A DNA stretch of 11,896 nucleotides, taken from NCBI GenBank assembly GCA_964533045.1, contig CAZHKT010000113.1, positions 1-11,896 of the forward strand, read 5' to 3'. Below the pieces are notes generated by a model that saw only the letters and a program-made list of their open reading frames with translations, did not search any database and was not told where the DNA came from. The stretch is from JACQNR01 sp964533045. GTDB taxonomy: Bacteria > Acidobacteriota > Terriglobia > UBA7540. The first letter of the stretch is position 1; each line of letters opens with the position of its first letter. Below are positions 6,236 to 11,896 of this stretch, in pieces. Position numbers and translations under genes: made by a program.

Positions 6236-7768
6236 TTACTGCGCTGCAGCGGTCACCAGGCGAATCTCTTGAGCCATAAAGAGCGGCGTACCAAATCCAG
6301 GATTCGGGCCTGCAAAGCCGTCTTTGAACAATAAGCCGCGCACCGTCACCGTCTGGCCGGTCTGAAGTCCGCTGAACCCGCCCGGCAGATCTTCGTATTC
6401 CGTGGCACTCCCGGTTCGAACGGTCAGCGTTTCGATCAGGCAACTCTGGCAATCGGAGGAAAGCGGGCGCAAGCTCTGCGGCAGCTGCATCCCGAAAAGG
6501 CTGGGTAATTGATTGAAGGCAAAGTCCGGATTGACGATGGCCTGGCCAACCTGCGCCGTGTAAGTGCTTTTCTTGAGCTTGACCTTGTCCACCGTCGCCG
6601 TACAGTTGTCGCTTTCGGCGGCGCATCCGCCGGCGCCGGCTGCCGAACTCACCACATCAACTTCCACTTTCTGGCCAGCCAGCAAGTCAGCCCCCGTGGC
6701 GAAAGACGGAAGGTTTGAAAACTCATTCGACTCCACGCGGAACTGCACATTCTGTGGATCGAAGCTGACGGTCACAACGTCGCCGCTGGCGAAGCCGGTA
6801 CTGACCGAGCCATGATGCACCAGCAGGACGAACTGGGTCGCGGAATTGACGCCCAGAATAGTGCCTTCCAGTCCCTCCTCATCGGCCTCGTTGACCAGTT
6901 CAATCTTCCTGGCAAAGAAGAAGGCGGTGGCCGCGTCCGGAGAGCGGAGTTCGAGGTCCACTTCCACGATCTGGCCGTTGGCCAGTGTGTCACAACTTGC
7001 GCCGTCGTCAAATTCGGTGGTGGCATCAAACCGCACACCGCTGGTCGGCAGGCCGGTGATGAGATCAGTGAAGGTGAAGGTGCCTGAGGTTGTGGCGCAA
7101 GTCGTGCTGACGTTGCTCAGGCTCCCGGTCGCGTCTTCGATCTCTTCAGCCGGCTGGGTCGCGCTGAAGACCTTGGGAACCAGCGTAACGACCGGCGAAA
7201 TGCCGGTCACCACGCCGCCCGACGACTGAATCGAATCCTGCGCGTTGAAATCAATGAGGAAGCCCGTGTTGGTGTCGTCCCCCACCATCAGGGTAGGAGA
7301 AAAGGTGGCCGTAACGGCGCTGGGTGAGAGCGGCAGCGCGGCGCCCTCCAATTCCTGAATCGTCCCGTCGGGTATGAGAAGCTTGAGTTCCGGGTTCGAA
7401 AACACCAGCCGCACGCCGGCGTAGCTGCCTGCTTCGGCCGTTTTCAGACTGAGAAACGCCGACTGCAGTTGCAGTTGCGTCATTTCGATCTTGACCGGCG
7501 CGCTGAGAAGTGACACTTGTGGAGATCCCGTGCACTCACCTCCGGCTCCCACCGTCGGGCAGAGAGTCGCGGAGCTCAGGGTGATCTCAAACTTCAGAAC
7601 GGTGCTTCCGGCGGGCGGTGCGTCACCGATGAAACTGTAGACGGATCCCTGCGCCGTCTGGAACCCGCCCCCAGGCGGCAGTGTTCCTCCCCCGCAAGAC
7701 ATCGCGCCCAGCGCAGCCAGCAGGAGAATTGCAGAACCAAAAGCGATCGCAGACTTTGTTGATTTCAT
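6236..7768 (-). CDS. DUF4382-type exported lipoprotein with C-terminal beta-rich repeats
   Basis: 510 residues from the ATG at 7768; an upstream in-frame GTG at 7804 would spoil the signal peptide. The start MKSTKSAIAF, a hydrophobic stretch and AMSCGGG form a lipoprotein signal with C25 as lipid anchor. The lipobox is imperfect, with Ala at -3. Residues about 40-201 resemble DUF4382 (SVYSFIGDAPP near the start). The remainder looks like repeated small beta domains of the DUF5666 sort, with phrases such as ANGQIVEVDLELRS, LAGQKVEVDVVSS and TGQTVTVRGL recurring. Eight further cysteines, including the CQSC pair, would suit disulfides in an exported protein. Function unknown; probably outer-surface or periplasmic. 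It lies alone, 276 bp downstream of the CapA-like gene, and has its own sigma-54 and sigma-70-like promoter candidates. Its end is 6 bp from the convergent persulfide dioxygenase gene. Confidence 0.8.
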   Translation of the reverse strand: MKSTKSAIAFGSAILLLAALGAMSCGGGTLPPGGGFQTAQGSVYSFIGDAPPAGSTVLKFEITLSSATLCPTVGAGGECTGSPQVSLLSAPVKIEMTQLQLQSAFLSLKTAEAGSYAGVRLVFSNPELKLLIPDGTIQELEGAALPLSPSAVTATFSPTLMVGDDTNTGFLIDFNAQDSIQSSGGVVTGISPVVTLVPKVFSATQPAEEIEDATGSLSNVSTTCATTSGTFTFTDLITGLPTSGVRFDATTEFDDGASCDTLANGQIVEVDLELRSPDAATAFFFARKIELVNEADEEGLEGTILGVNSATQFVLLVHHGSVSTGFASGDVVTVSFDPQNVQFRVESNEFSNLPSFATGADLLAGQKVEVDVVSSAAGAGGCAAESDNCTATVDKVKLKKSTYTAQVGQAIVNPDFAFNQLPSLFGMQLPQSLRPLSSDCQSCLIETLTVRTGSATEYEDLPGGFSGLQTGQTVTVRGLLFKDGFAGPNPGFGTPLFMAQEIRLVTAAAQ

Positions 7769-7884
7769 GAGGCCCCCGGCCTTAGTTTGGTCCTCGGCAA
7801 GCACAAAACAAATTATTCTTGCAAGTCGCTCGCCAATGTTACCGACCTGCTCGGAATCAGATCACTCACCCGCTTCCTTTGGAT

Positions 7885-7913
7885 AGCATAGATGGGGCGC
7901 GGGTTAGAGTCAA
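7885..7913 (-). promoter_or_regulatory. Sigma-70-like promoter of the lipoprotein gene
   Basis: On the minus strand TTGACT (5 of 6 to the -35 consensus), 17 bp, TATGCT (4 of 6 to the -10 consensus). A start near 7878 would give a leader of about 110 bases. Spacing is ideal and the site lies in non-coding DNA in the correct direction. Confidence 0.5.
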
Positions 7914-7938
7914 ATCCAGCACGACGCTCGTGGCTCGG

Positions 7939-7953
7939 GCAACGGCCGTGCCA
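7939..7953 (-). promoter_or_regulatory. Sigma-54 promoter of the lipoprotein gene
   Basis: The minus strand reads TGGCACG-GCCG-TTGC, matching every fixed position of the sigma-54 consensus TGGCACG-N4-TTGC, preceded by the favoured C. The invariant GG (7952-7951) and GC (7940-7939) are 10 bp apart as required. Only the last consensus base, just beyond the span (C instead of A/T), differs. Transcription would begin near 7927, about 160 bases before the ATG. The site is intergenic and correctly oriented. Two sigma-54 activators are encoded in the same window, but that they act here is inference. Confidence 0.72.
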
Positions 7954-8044
7954 GCCCTGACGAACGTGGCCCTCCGGAAAATAGTTCACCCTCGGGAAGT
8001 TCTTTCCTGCCCCGCAAACGCCGGCTGCTGATCGCCTATGAAGG

Positions 8045-9079
8045 CTATTGGCTTACGTCAGCGCCGGAGCTGGCAGGCACGCGGCCTGGACGGGTCTGAG
8101 CTCGACCCGGGACGGGCTCCTCGGGCGGGGCCAACGAGGCCTGACTGGTGGCAGAAATCAAGATGGGAATTTGCTCAACCTCGACGAGTCGCTTTCCCGA
8201 AACGCGCACCCTCAACATCAGGCCGCGGTTGGTTCCCTTGGCTTTCTGGTCGAAGACAAAGTTCCCCAGGCTATAAGCGATCCAGCGCCCGTTGTATTCC
8301 TCGACCGGCTGAATGACGTGCGGGTGGGTCCCTACAATCAGATCGGCCCCGGCGTCGACCATCCGCCGTGCCAGTTCCACCTGCGCGGGGGTCGGTGTAG
8401 GCTGGTACTCCACGCCCCAGTGCGGAGAAACAATCACCAGGTCGGCCAATGGCCGGGCGAATCGAATATCGGCCAGAACGCGCTCCGGCGACAGCCAGGC
8501 CACTCCGGGCTTGCCCGGCGCGGCCGTGGCATATTCGGGTGGAATGGCAACATAGGTTAAGAAGGCCAAACGCAAGTCGCCCACTGGAATCAACTGGGGA
8601 TAATGCGCTTCGAGATCATTGGCCCCCGCGCCCACGGGCCGGATGCCTGCCTCGCGCAATCGCCGCAGGGTGTCGAGCAGCGCCTCCGGCCCCCAATCGT
8701 ACATGTGATTGTTGGCCAAGGAGACCACGTCGATTCCGGCGGCAAGCAGGCCTTCGATGGCGCGCGGGTCGGCGCGAAAGGAATAGAGGTGTCCCTTCTC
8801 CTTCCCCACGTCGGAAACCGGGCATTCCAGATTGGCGAAGGTAAGGTCGGCGGAAGCCAACGTGTCGCGAATCATTTGAAAGGGGTAGGTGAAGTCGTTC
8901 TCCGCCGCCATGCGGCGCGCGACGCCTCGCGAAAGCATGATGTCGCCGACAAAGAGGAGCGTGAAGTCGCGGGGCGCCGGGGAGACCTGCTGCGCAGCGG
9001 CGGGAAGGACTGCAAGAAATGGCAGCACCAGCGCGGTGCCCGCGCGCCAGACCGCACGACGCCGCTCAGGCTTGTCCAT
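8045..9079 (-). CDS. CapA-family (PGA_cap) exported phosphoesterase-like protein
   Basis: 344 residues with AGGGG 7 bp before the ATG. The N-terminus has three arginines, a hydrophobic stretch and PAAAQQ, consistent with a cleaved signal peptide around residue 29. The mature part carries the CapA/PGA-cap signatures in order: LLFVGDIMLSRGV (D46), FANLECPVS (N83, E85), SLANNHMYDWG (N123, N124, H125), VSPHWGVEYQ (H220), VGTHPHVIQPVE (H252, H254) and YSLGNFVFDQ (N273). This is a calcineurin-like metallophosphoesterase fold. Members are named after the Bacillus poly-gamma-glutamate capsule protein, but most outside Bacillus have unknown substrates. No capB, capC or other capsule genes accompany it, so a capsule role is not supported here. 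The last 35 residues are Pro- and Ser-rich. It is 118 bp from the acetyltransferase gene and may have its own promoter, which I could not identify. Confidence 0.93.
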   Translation of the reverse strand: MDKPERRRAVWRAGTALVLPFLAVLPAAAQQVSPAPRDFTLLFVGDIMLSRGVARRMAAENDFTYPFQMIRDTLASADLTFANLECPVSDVGKEKGHLYSFRADPRAIEGLLAAGIDVVSLANNHMYDWGPEALLDTLRRLREAGIRPVGAGANDLEAHYPQLIPVGDLRLAFLTYVAIPPEYATAAPGKPGVAWLSPERVLADIRFARPLADLVIVSPHWGVEYQPTPTPAQVELARRMVDAGADLIVGTHPHVIQPVEEYNGRWIAYSLGNFVFDQKAKGTNRGLMLRVRVSGKRLVEVEQIPILISATSQASLAPPEEPVPGRAQTRPGRVPASSGADVSQ

Positions 9080-9197
9080 GAATCAGCCCCTGACGTACGG
9101 TTGCGCCTTTGCCGCCGAGGGCTGTGGCTCCCTCGTTCGAGACGCGTCCGCTGGCAAAACACCCGTGCTGCACCTGCTGTGGCAGCGGAGTGCGAAT

Positions 9198-9719
9198 CTA
9201 TTTCCGGTTTTCGGGAATGGAATATTCGACGAGCACCAGGTCGTGCCACTCGCCGCCCAGTTTTCCGTGCTTTTCGTGAATGCCCACTTCCCTCCATCCC
9301 GTCTCGCGGCAGAGCACGCGGGCGCCATCGTTGGCAGCAATAATGCGTCCTACCAGCTTGTGGTAGCCCTTCTCGCGCGCGGCGTTCTGCATTCCCTTCA
9401 TCAATTCGTGGCCGACGCCATGCCCGCGCAGGTTCCGGTCGATGTAGACGGAGAGTTCGGCAATGCCGTCATAGCAGCGGCGCGGACTGTAAGGCGCCAG
9501 CGACGCCCATCCCATCAGGGTGTGCTTCACTTCCGCCACCAGCACCGGGTAACGGTCGGGCCGCGCCACCAGCCAGAGATACCGCTCCTCGGGCGTCACA
9601 TAGGCGTTTTCAAACGTCGCCGTCCGGTCCTGCACCCCCTGGTTGTAAATGCGCGCAATCTCCTTGGCGTCGCCCACGCGCGCGGGACGAATCGTCAAGG
9701 GTCCGCTCCACTCAGCCAT
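9198..9719 (-). CDS. GNAT N-acetyltransferase, ArsN1/phosphinothricin acetyltransferase type
   Basis: 173 residues, normal length for the family, with AGGTG 4 bp before the ATG. It opens with LTIRPARVGDAKEIARIYNQGV and has TATFE, GWASLAPYS, the acetyl-CoA pyrophosphate loop RGHGVG (98-103), and the C-terminal signature ANDGARVLCRETGWREVGIHEKHGKLGG. This pattern is that of the phosphinothricin/arsinothricin (PAT, ArsN1) group, which acetylates the amino group of glutamate analogues or of methionine sulfone-like compounds. There is no arsenic operon beside it, so detoxification of arsinothricin or phosphinothricin is a possibility rather than a finding. The -10-like TAGAAT at 9764-9759 with TTGCTC 17 bp upstream (9787-9782) is a weak promoter candidate. 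Confidence 0.92.
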   Translation of the reverse strand: MAEWSGPLTIRPARVGDAKEIARIYNQGVQDRTATFENAYVTPEERYLWLVARPDRYPVLVAEVKHTLMGWASLAPYSPRRCYDGIAELSVYIDRNLRGHGVGHELMKGMQNAAREKGYHKLVGRIIAANDGARVLCRETGWREVGIHEKHGKLGGEWHDLVLVEYSIPENRK

Positions 9720-10096
9720 GATGCACCTGCCAGAAATCAGAATTAGTGCCAGAGGGGCATTCTAGCGAGCCCCGACAAAGAGAGCAACACCCATGGATTC
9801 AAGGGGCGCTCCGCCATAACTCCCCAGACGTCGGGGATGGTTTTCGCGCCACGATGATCAAGTAAGGCCGCCTGTGAAGATCAGCGGATTCACGGCCATG
9901 GACGGCGCCCCATGAGCTTAACTGGAAAAGCAACTTTCCGCACGAGTTCCTGCCGGAAATCCAGAAGCCGAGCTCGGAACGGCTTGACTCTCGCCCCTGC
10001 CTGGCTTAACGTGAGGCGCGCGACAACTGTCGGGCGGCTCGATGGGCCGAAACGGCGCGGGTCCCAGGCCCGCCCTTCAGCGGGAGAACAAGTTCC
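9720..10096. other. 377-bp divergent intergenic region
   Basis: It lies between the minus-strand acetyltransferase gene and the plus-strand GGDEF-like gene. I see no gene in it. Contents: a weak promoter candidate for the acetyltransferase (9759-9787). A 5-bp GC stem, TCCCC/GGGGA, at 9821-9837 is followed by TGGTTTT and resembles a weak plus-strand terminator, but no plus-strand gene ends there. TTGACT at 9984-9989 with a poor TAACGT 17 bp later is a possible promoter for the GGDEF-like gene. The inverted repeat CGACAACTGTCG at 10021-10032 lies just after it, where a repressor could sit. A 43-codon open plus frame (9878-10009) has no start or ribosome site and matches nothing I recognise. Confidence 0.5.
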
Positions 10097-10900
10097 ATGG
10101 CGGAAGAAGTATCGGCGGTACTGGCGAGATCCCTTCAGGCGCGCATCAAGCGGCGCGAGAATATCGGCCTGCTGCTGCTGCTTCTCAAAATGCTGCTCTA
10201 CGGCACGCTCTTCGCGGCGTTGATGGAACTGTTCTATTCCGGGTCCGTCACGCAGCACCTTGATTTCCGCCCCACCGTTCCCCAGCTCGCTCTGGGACTC
10301 TTCGCCATTGTGGGTACCATTTTCGTGCTCGACCTGATCACCGTCGCCAACTGGGGCATGATTCGGCGAGCCCGCACGCAACTGGTGGACGAGCTCGCCA
10401 GGCGCGATGCGGCCGAGCGGATATCCCTGCTCGATCCCGTCACCGGCACGTTCGACCGGCGTTATCTGGACGAAATCATTCCGCGCGAGGCGGCCCGCGC
10501 CGACCGGCACGAGACCACGCTCAGCTTTGTGAAAGTCTCCATCGACCACTTCGACTCGATCGATCCCACCAAGGGATTTCAGCTTGGCGATCAGGTACTG
10601 AAAGGGACGGCGCAACTGCTTAAGCGGGTCTTCCGGCCCACCGATATCATCCTCCGCCATGGCCATGCCGACTTCCTGATCATCCTGCCGGAAACCGCCA
10701 AGCACGGCGCCATGATGGCCGTGCGCCGTCTGCTCACCAAGGTCGACGAGCTGAATCGGCGGCATGAATTCAAAGATTTCACCCTGCAACTGAGCATTGG
10801 CGTCTCCGATCACACCAAGGGCAAGGACGTGCGTGATGCGCTGAACGCCGTCGATGCGCGGGTGGAGATCTACTACGACACGCAGTCCCCCGGAGCGTAG
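10097..10900 (+). CDS. Membrane-anchored degenerate GGDEF protein with intact I-site
   Basis: 267 residues; GGGAG lies 10 bp before the ATG. Two hydrophobic helices (about 23-47 and 62-88) with a short loop between them anchor the protein, and a charged linker leads to a GGDEF domain (about 108-265) facing the cytoplasm. The domain entry LLDPVTGTFDRRYLDE and IDHFDSIDPTKG are typical. The signature motif, however, reads GHADF (189-193) instead of GGDEF, and the metal-binding first Asp of DxDHF is S148. Diguanylate cyclase activity is therefore unlikely. The allosteric I-site RxxD is present as RPTD (180-183), exactly five residues before the signature, where active cyclases bind c-di-GMP. Known degenerate members with this pattern act as c-di-GMP receptors. 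The gene is monocistronic, with an inverted repeat spanning its stop. Domain certain; receptor role inferred. Confidence 0.92.
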   Translation: MAEEVSAVLARSLQARIKRRENIGLLLLLLKMLLYGTLFAALMELFYSGSVTQHLDFRPTVPQLALGLFAIVGTIFVLDLITVANWGMIRRARTQLVDELARRDAAERISLLDPVTGTFDRRYLDEIIPREAARADRHETTLSFVKVSIDHFDSIDPTKGFQLGDQVLKGTAQLLKRVFRPTDIILRHGHADFLIILPETAKHGAMMAVRRLLTKVDELNRRHEFKDFTLQLSIGVSDHTKGKDVRDALNAVDARVEIYYDTQSPGA

Positions 10901-10937
10901 AGGCCACCGGCCGAAAGCGCAAAGAAACGCTCCGGGG
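10888..10937 (+). repeat. Perfect 10-bp inverted repeat across the end of the GGDEF-like gene
   Basis: CCCCGGAGCG at 10888-10897 and its exact reverse complement at 10928-10937 enclose 30 bases that include a small GGCC-ACC-GGCC stem (10902-10912). The left arm is inside the last codons, and the stop codon is in the loop. No T-run follows, so it is not a standard intrinsic terminator, but it could stabilise the 3' end or act as a factor-dependent stop. Confidence 0.6.
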
Positions 10938-10985
10938 CGCTCAGGACTGGCAATTCCCGGGGGCGATGAATGACTCCGAAAAGGA

Positions 10986-11014
10986 TTGACGGGCCGCAGT
11001 TCAGGGCGTAAGAT
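10986..11014 (+). promoter_or_regulatory. Promoter of the DUF72 gene
   Basis: TTGACG (5 of 6) and TAAGAT (4 of 6) are 17 bp apart. GATAAT (5 of 6) overlaps at 11012-11017 as an alternative -10, but with 20-bp spacing. The predicted start, near 11021, leaves a short leader of about 16 bases containing an AAAAGG ribosome site. Confidence 0.55.
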
Positions 11015-11036
11015 AATAGGCGAATAAAAGGCGAAT

Positions 11037-11896
11037 ATGCACGCGAAGCCACCGGCCAATCCGATTCGCGTGGGGCCAGCCGGATGGTCGTACGATGACT
11101 GGGCCGGCATTGTCTATCCGCGTCCCAAGCCGCGCGGATTCCACGAGGCGGGCTACCTCGCCCAGTTCTTTGACACCATCGAAATCAACAGTACCTTTTA
11201 TTATCCGGCCACGGCGCCGCTGGCCCGAGGTTGGGTTCGGCGCGTGGCCCACAACCCCCGGTTCAAGTTCACGGCCAAGCTCTGGCAGCGCTTCACGCAC
11301 GAGCGCACCGCCAGCCGCGCCGACGAAAAGACCGTTAAACAAGGTCTGGAGCCGCTGCTGGCCGACGGCCGATTGGGCGCCCTGCTGCTGCAATTCCCCT
11401 GGTCCTTTCGTTACAGCAAGGAAAACCGCGAATACCTCGGCGGGCTGGCACTGATATTCGTCGAATACCCGCTGGTGCTCGAAGTGCGCCACGGCACCTG
11501 GAACCATCCCGACGTTTTCAAGTTGCTGGCCGACCTCGGCGTCGGCTTCTGCAATATCGATCAGCCGGTGATCGGCAAATCGCTCGCGCCCAGCGCGCGG
11601 GCCACGGCGCCTGTGGGCTACGTCCGGCTGCACGGGCGCAATTACGACGCGTGGTTTACCAGCCAGGAGCACCCCGAGGAGCGCTACAACTACCTCTACT
11701 CGATGGCCGAGCTCGAGCCCTGGGCCGAGCGCATTCACAGCATCGCGGCGCAAACCGACGCCACGTTTGTCATCACCAATAACCACTTCGGCGGCAAGGC
11801 CGTCACCAACGCGCTCCAGTTGATTCACCTGCTGCGCCACGCGCCGGTCGTCGTCCCCGACACCCTCCTGCCCCACTTTCCCGAACTCGCGGCGAT
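11037..11896 (+). CDS. DUF72 (YecE-like) protein, 3' end cut off
   Basis: The ATG at 11037 follows AAAAGG by 7 bp, and the frame stays open for 286 residues to the window edge. DUF72 hallmarks appear in order: VGPAGWSYDDWAG, FFDTIEINSTFYY, FKFTAKLWQRFTHER, LGALLLQFPWSF, VLEVRHGTWNHPDVF, GFCNIDQP, GYVRLHGRN, the YNYLYSMAEL region and FVITNNHFGGKA. The family adopts a TIM-barrel-like fold and includes E. coli YecE. No reaction is established for it, though the conserved polar residues suggest an enzyme. Family members are about 240-310 residues long, so only a short tail should be missing. It has its own promoter 136 bp downstream of the GGDEF-like gene and no visible operon partner within the window. 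Confidence 0.95.
   Translation, partial: MHAKPPANPIRVGPAGWSYDDWAGIVYPRPKPRGFHEAGYLAQFFDTIEINSTFYYPATAPLARGWVRRVAHNPRFKFTAKLWQRFTHERTASRADEKTVKQGLEPLLADGRLGALLLQFPWSFRYSKENREYLGGLALIFVEYPLVLEVRHGTWNHPDVFKLLADLGVGFCNIDQPVIGKSLAPSARATAPVGYVRLHGRNYDAWFTSQEHPEERYNYLYSMAELEPWAERIHSIAAQTDATFVITNNHFGGKAVTNALQLIHLLRHAPVVVPDTLLPHFPELAA

Larger units (their letters stand above)
7769..8044. other. Promoter-bearing intergenic region upstream of the lipoprotein gene
   Basis: 276 bp with no credible gene: a 70-codon plus-strand open frame at 7819-8031 has no ribosome site and no recognisable sequence. It contains the two promoters listed separately and an AT-rich patch at 7803-7825 ending in the palindrome CTTGCAAG. 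The ribosome site of the lipoprotein gene is a weak GGGGG 4 bp before the ATG. No terminator with a T-run is seen after the CapA-like gene. Confidence 0.6.

Noticed and set aside
9736..9751. Minus-strand TGGCAC-N6-TGAT upstream of the acetyltransferase, sigma-54-like
   Set aside because: The -12 GC is replaced by GA and the start would fall only a few bases before the ATG, leaving no room for a ribosome site.
9821..9844. Hairpin followed by TTTT, terminator-like on the plus strand
   Set aside because: Stem is only 5 bp and no plus-strand gene ends upstream of it. Mentioned only as content of the intergenic region.
9874..9915. Short frame VKISGFTAMDGAP resembling the start of some family 2 glycosyltransferases
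   Set aside because: Only about seven residues resemble that start before a stop, and the following sequence does not continue the family. Probably coincidence.
9890..11876. Minus-strand open frames of 406 and 291 codons
   Set aside because: Antisense to the GGDEF-like and DUF72 genes and the gap between. The sense frames carry recognisable domains.
1..11896. tRNA, rRNA, CRISPR array, insertion sequence or prophage genes
   Set aside because: Looked for on both strands by eye. No regularly spaced repeats, no tRNA-like cloverleaf with CCA region, no transposase or integrase motifs found.

Overview
The window is GC-rich with tightly packed coding regions and reads like a chromosomal segment of a soil or freshwater Acidobacteriota-type bacterium. 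That placement is an inference from base composition, codon style and the gene set (a DUF4382-type lipoprotein, large numbers of sigma-54/two-component regulators, DUF72). No rRNA or tRNA gene is present to test it. There is no sign of phage, transposon, CRISPR or plasmid functions. Both ends cut through genes.

Left third (1-4583, minus strand): one compact five-gene signalling operon read right to left. It encodes an OmpR-family response regulator, then a tiny protein that is only a histidine-kinase dimerisation/phospho-acceptor (DHp) domain, then a sigma-54 AAA+ activator with a decayed receiver and no DNA-binding domain, then a soluble PAS histidine kinase, then an NtrC-type sigma-54 response regulator cut by the window edge. 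The genes overlap or nearly touch (11-bp overlap, 28-bp gap, 6-bp gap with a GTG start, 4-bp ATGA overlap), so they are probably co-translated. The order of the last three (sigma-54 activator with non-canonical receiver, soluble kinase, sigma-54 response regulator) matches fleQ-fleS-fleR, the flagellar master cascade of Pseudomonas, and the kinase and last regulator resemble FleS and FleR. The added OmpR regulator and orphan DHp protein make it a five-member variant that I do not recognise as described.

Middle (4584-6235): a divergent intergenic region, then a plus-strand persulfide dioxygenase fused to two rhodanese domains (CstB-like sulfide detoxification). The first rhodanese domain lacks its catalytic cysteine and the second keeps it. 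It ends 6 bp from the convergent next gene.

Right-middle (6236-9719, minus strand): three separately spaced genes, namely a secreted DUF4382-type lipoprotein, a CapA-family exported metallophosphoesterase-like protein and an ArsN1/phosphinothricin-type GNAT acetyltransferase. The lipoprotein gene is preceded by a near-perfect sigma-54 promoter and by a separate sigma-70-like promoter. The sigma-54 site raises the possibility that it is a target of the sigma-54 activators encoded in the same window.

Right end (10097-11896, plus strand): a two-helix membrane protein with a degenerate GGDEF domain whose catalytic site is destroyed but whose c-di-GMP-binding RxxD I-site is kept in the right place, so it is probably a c-di-GMP sensor rather than a synthase. 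Then a DUF72 (YecE-like) gene with a clear promoter runs off the edge.
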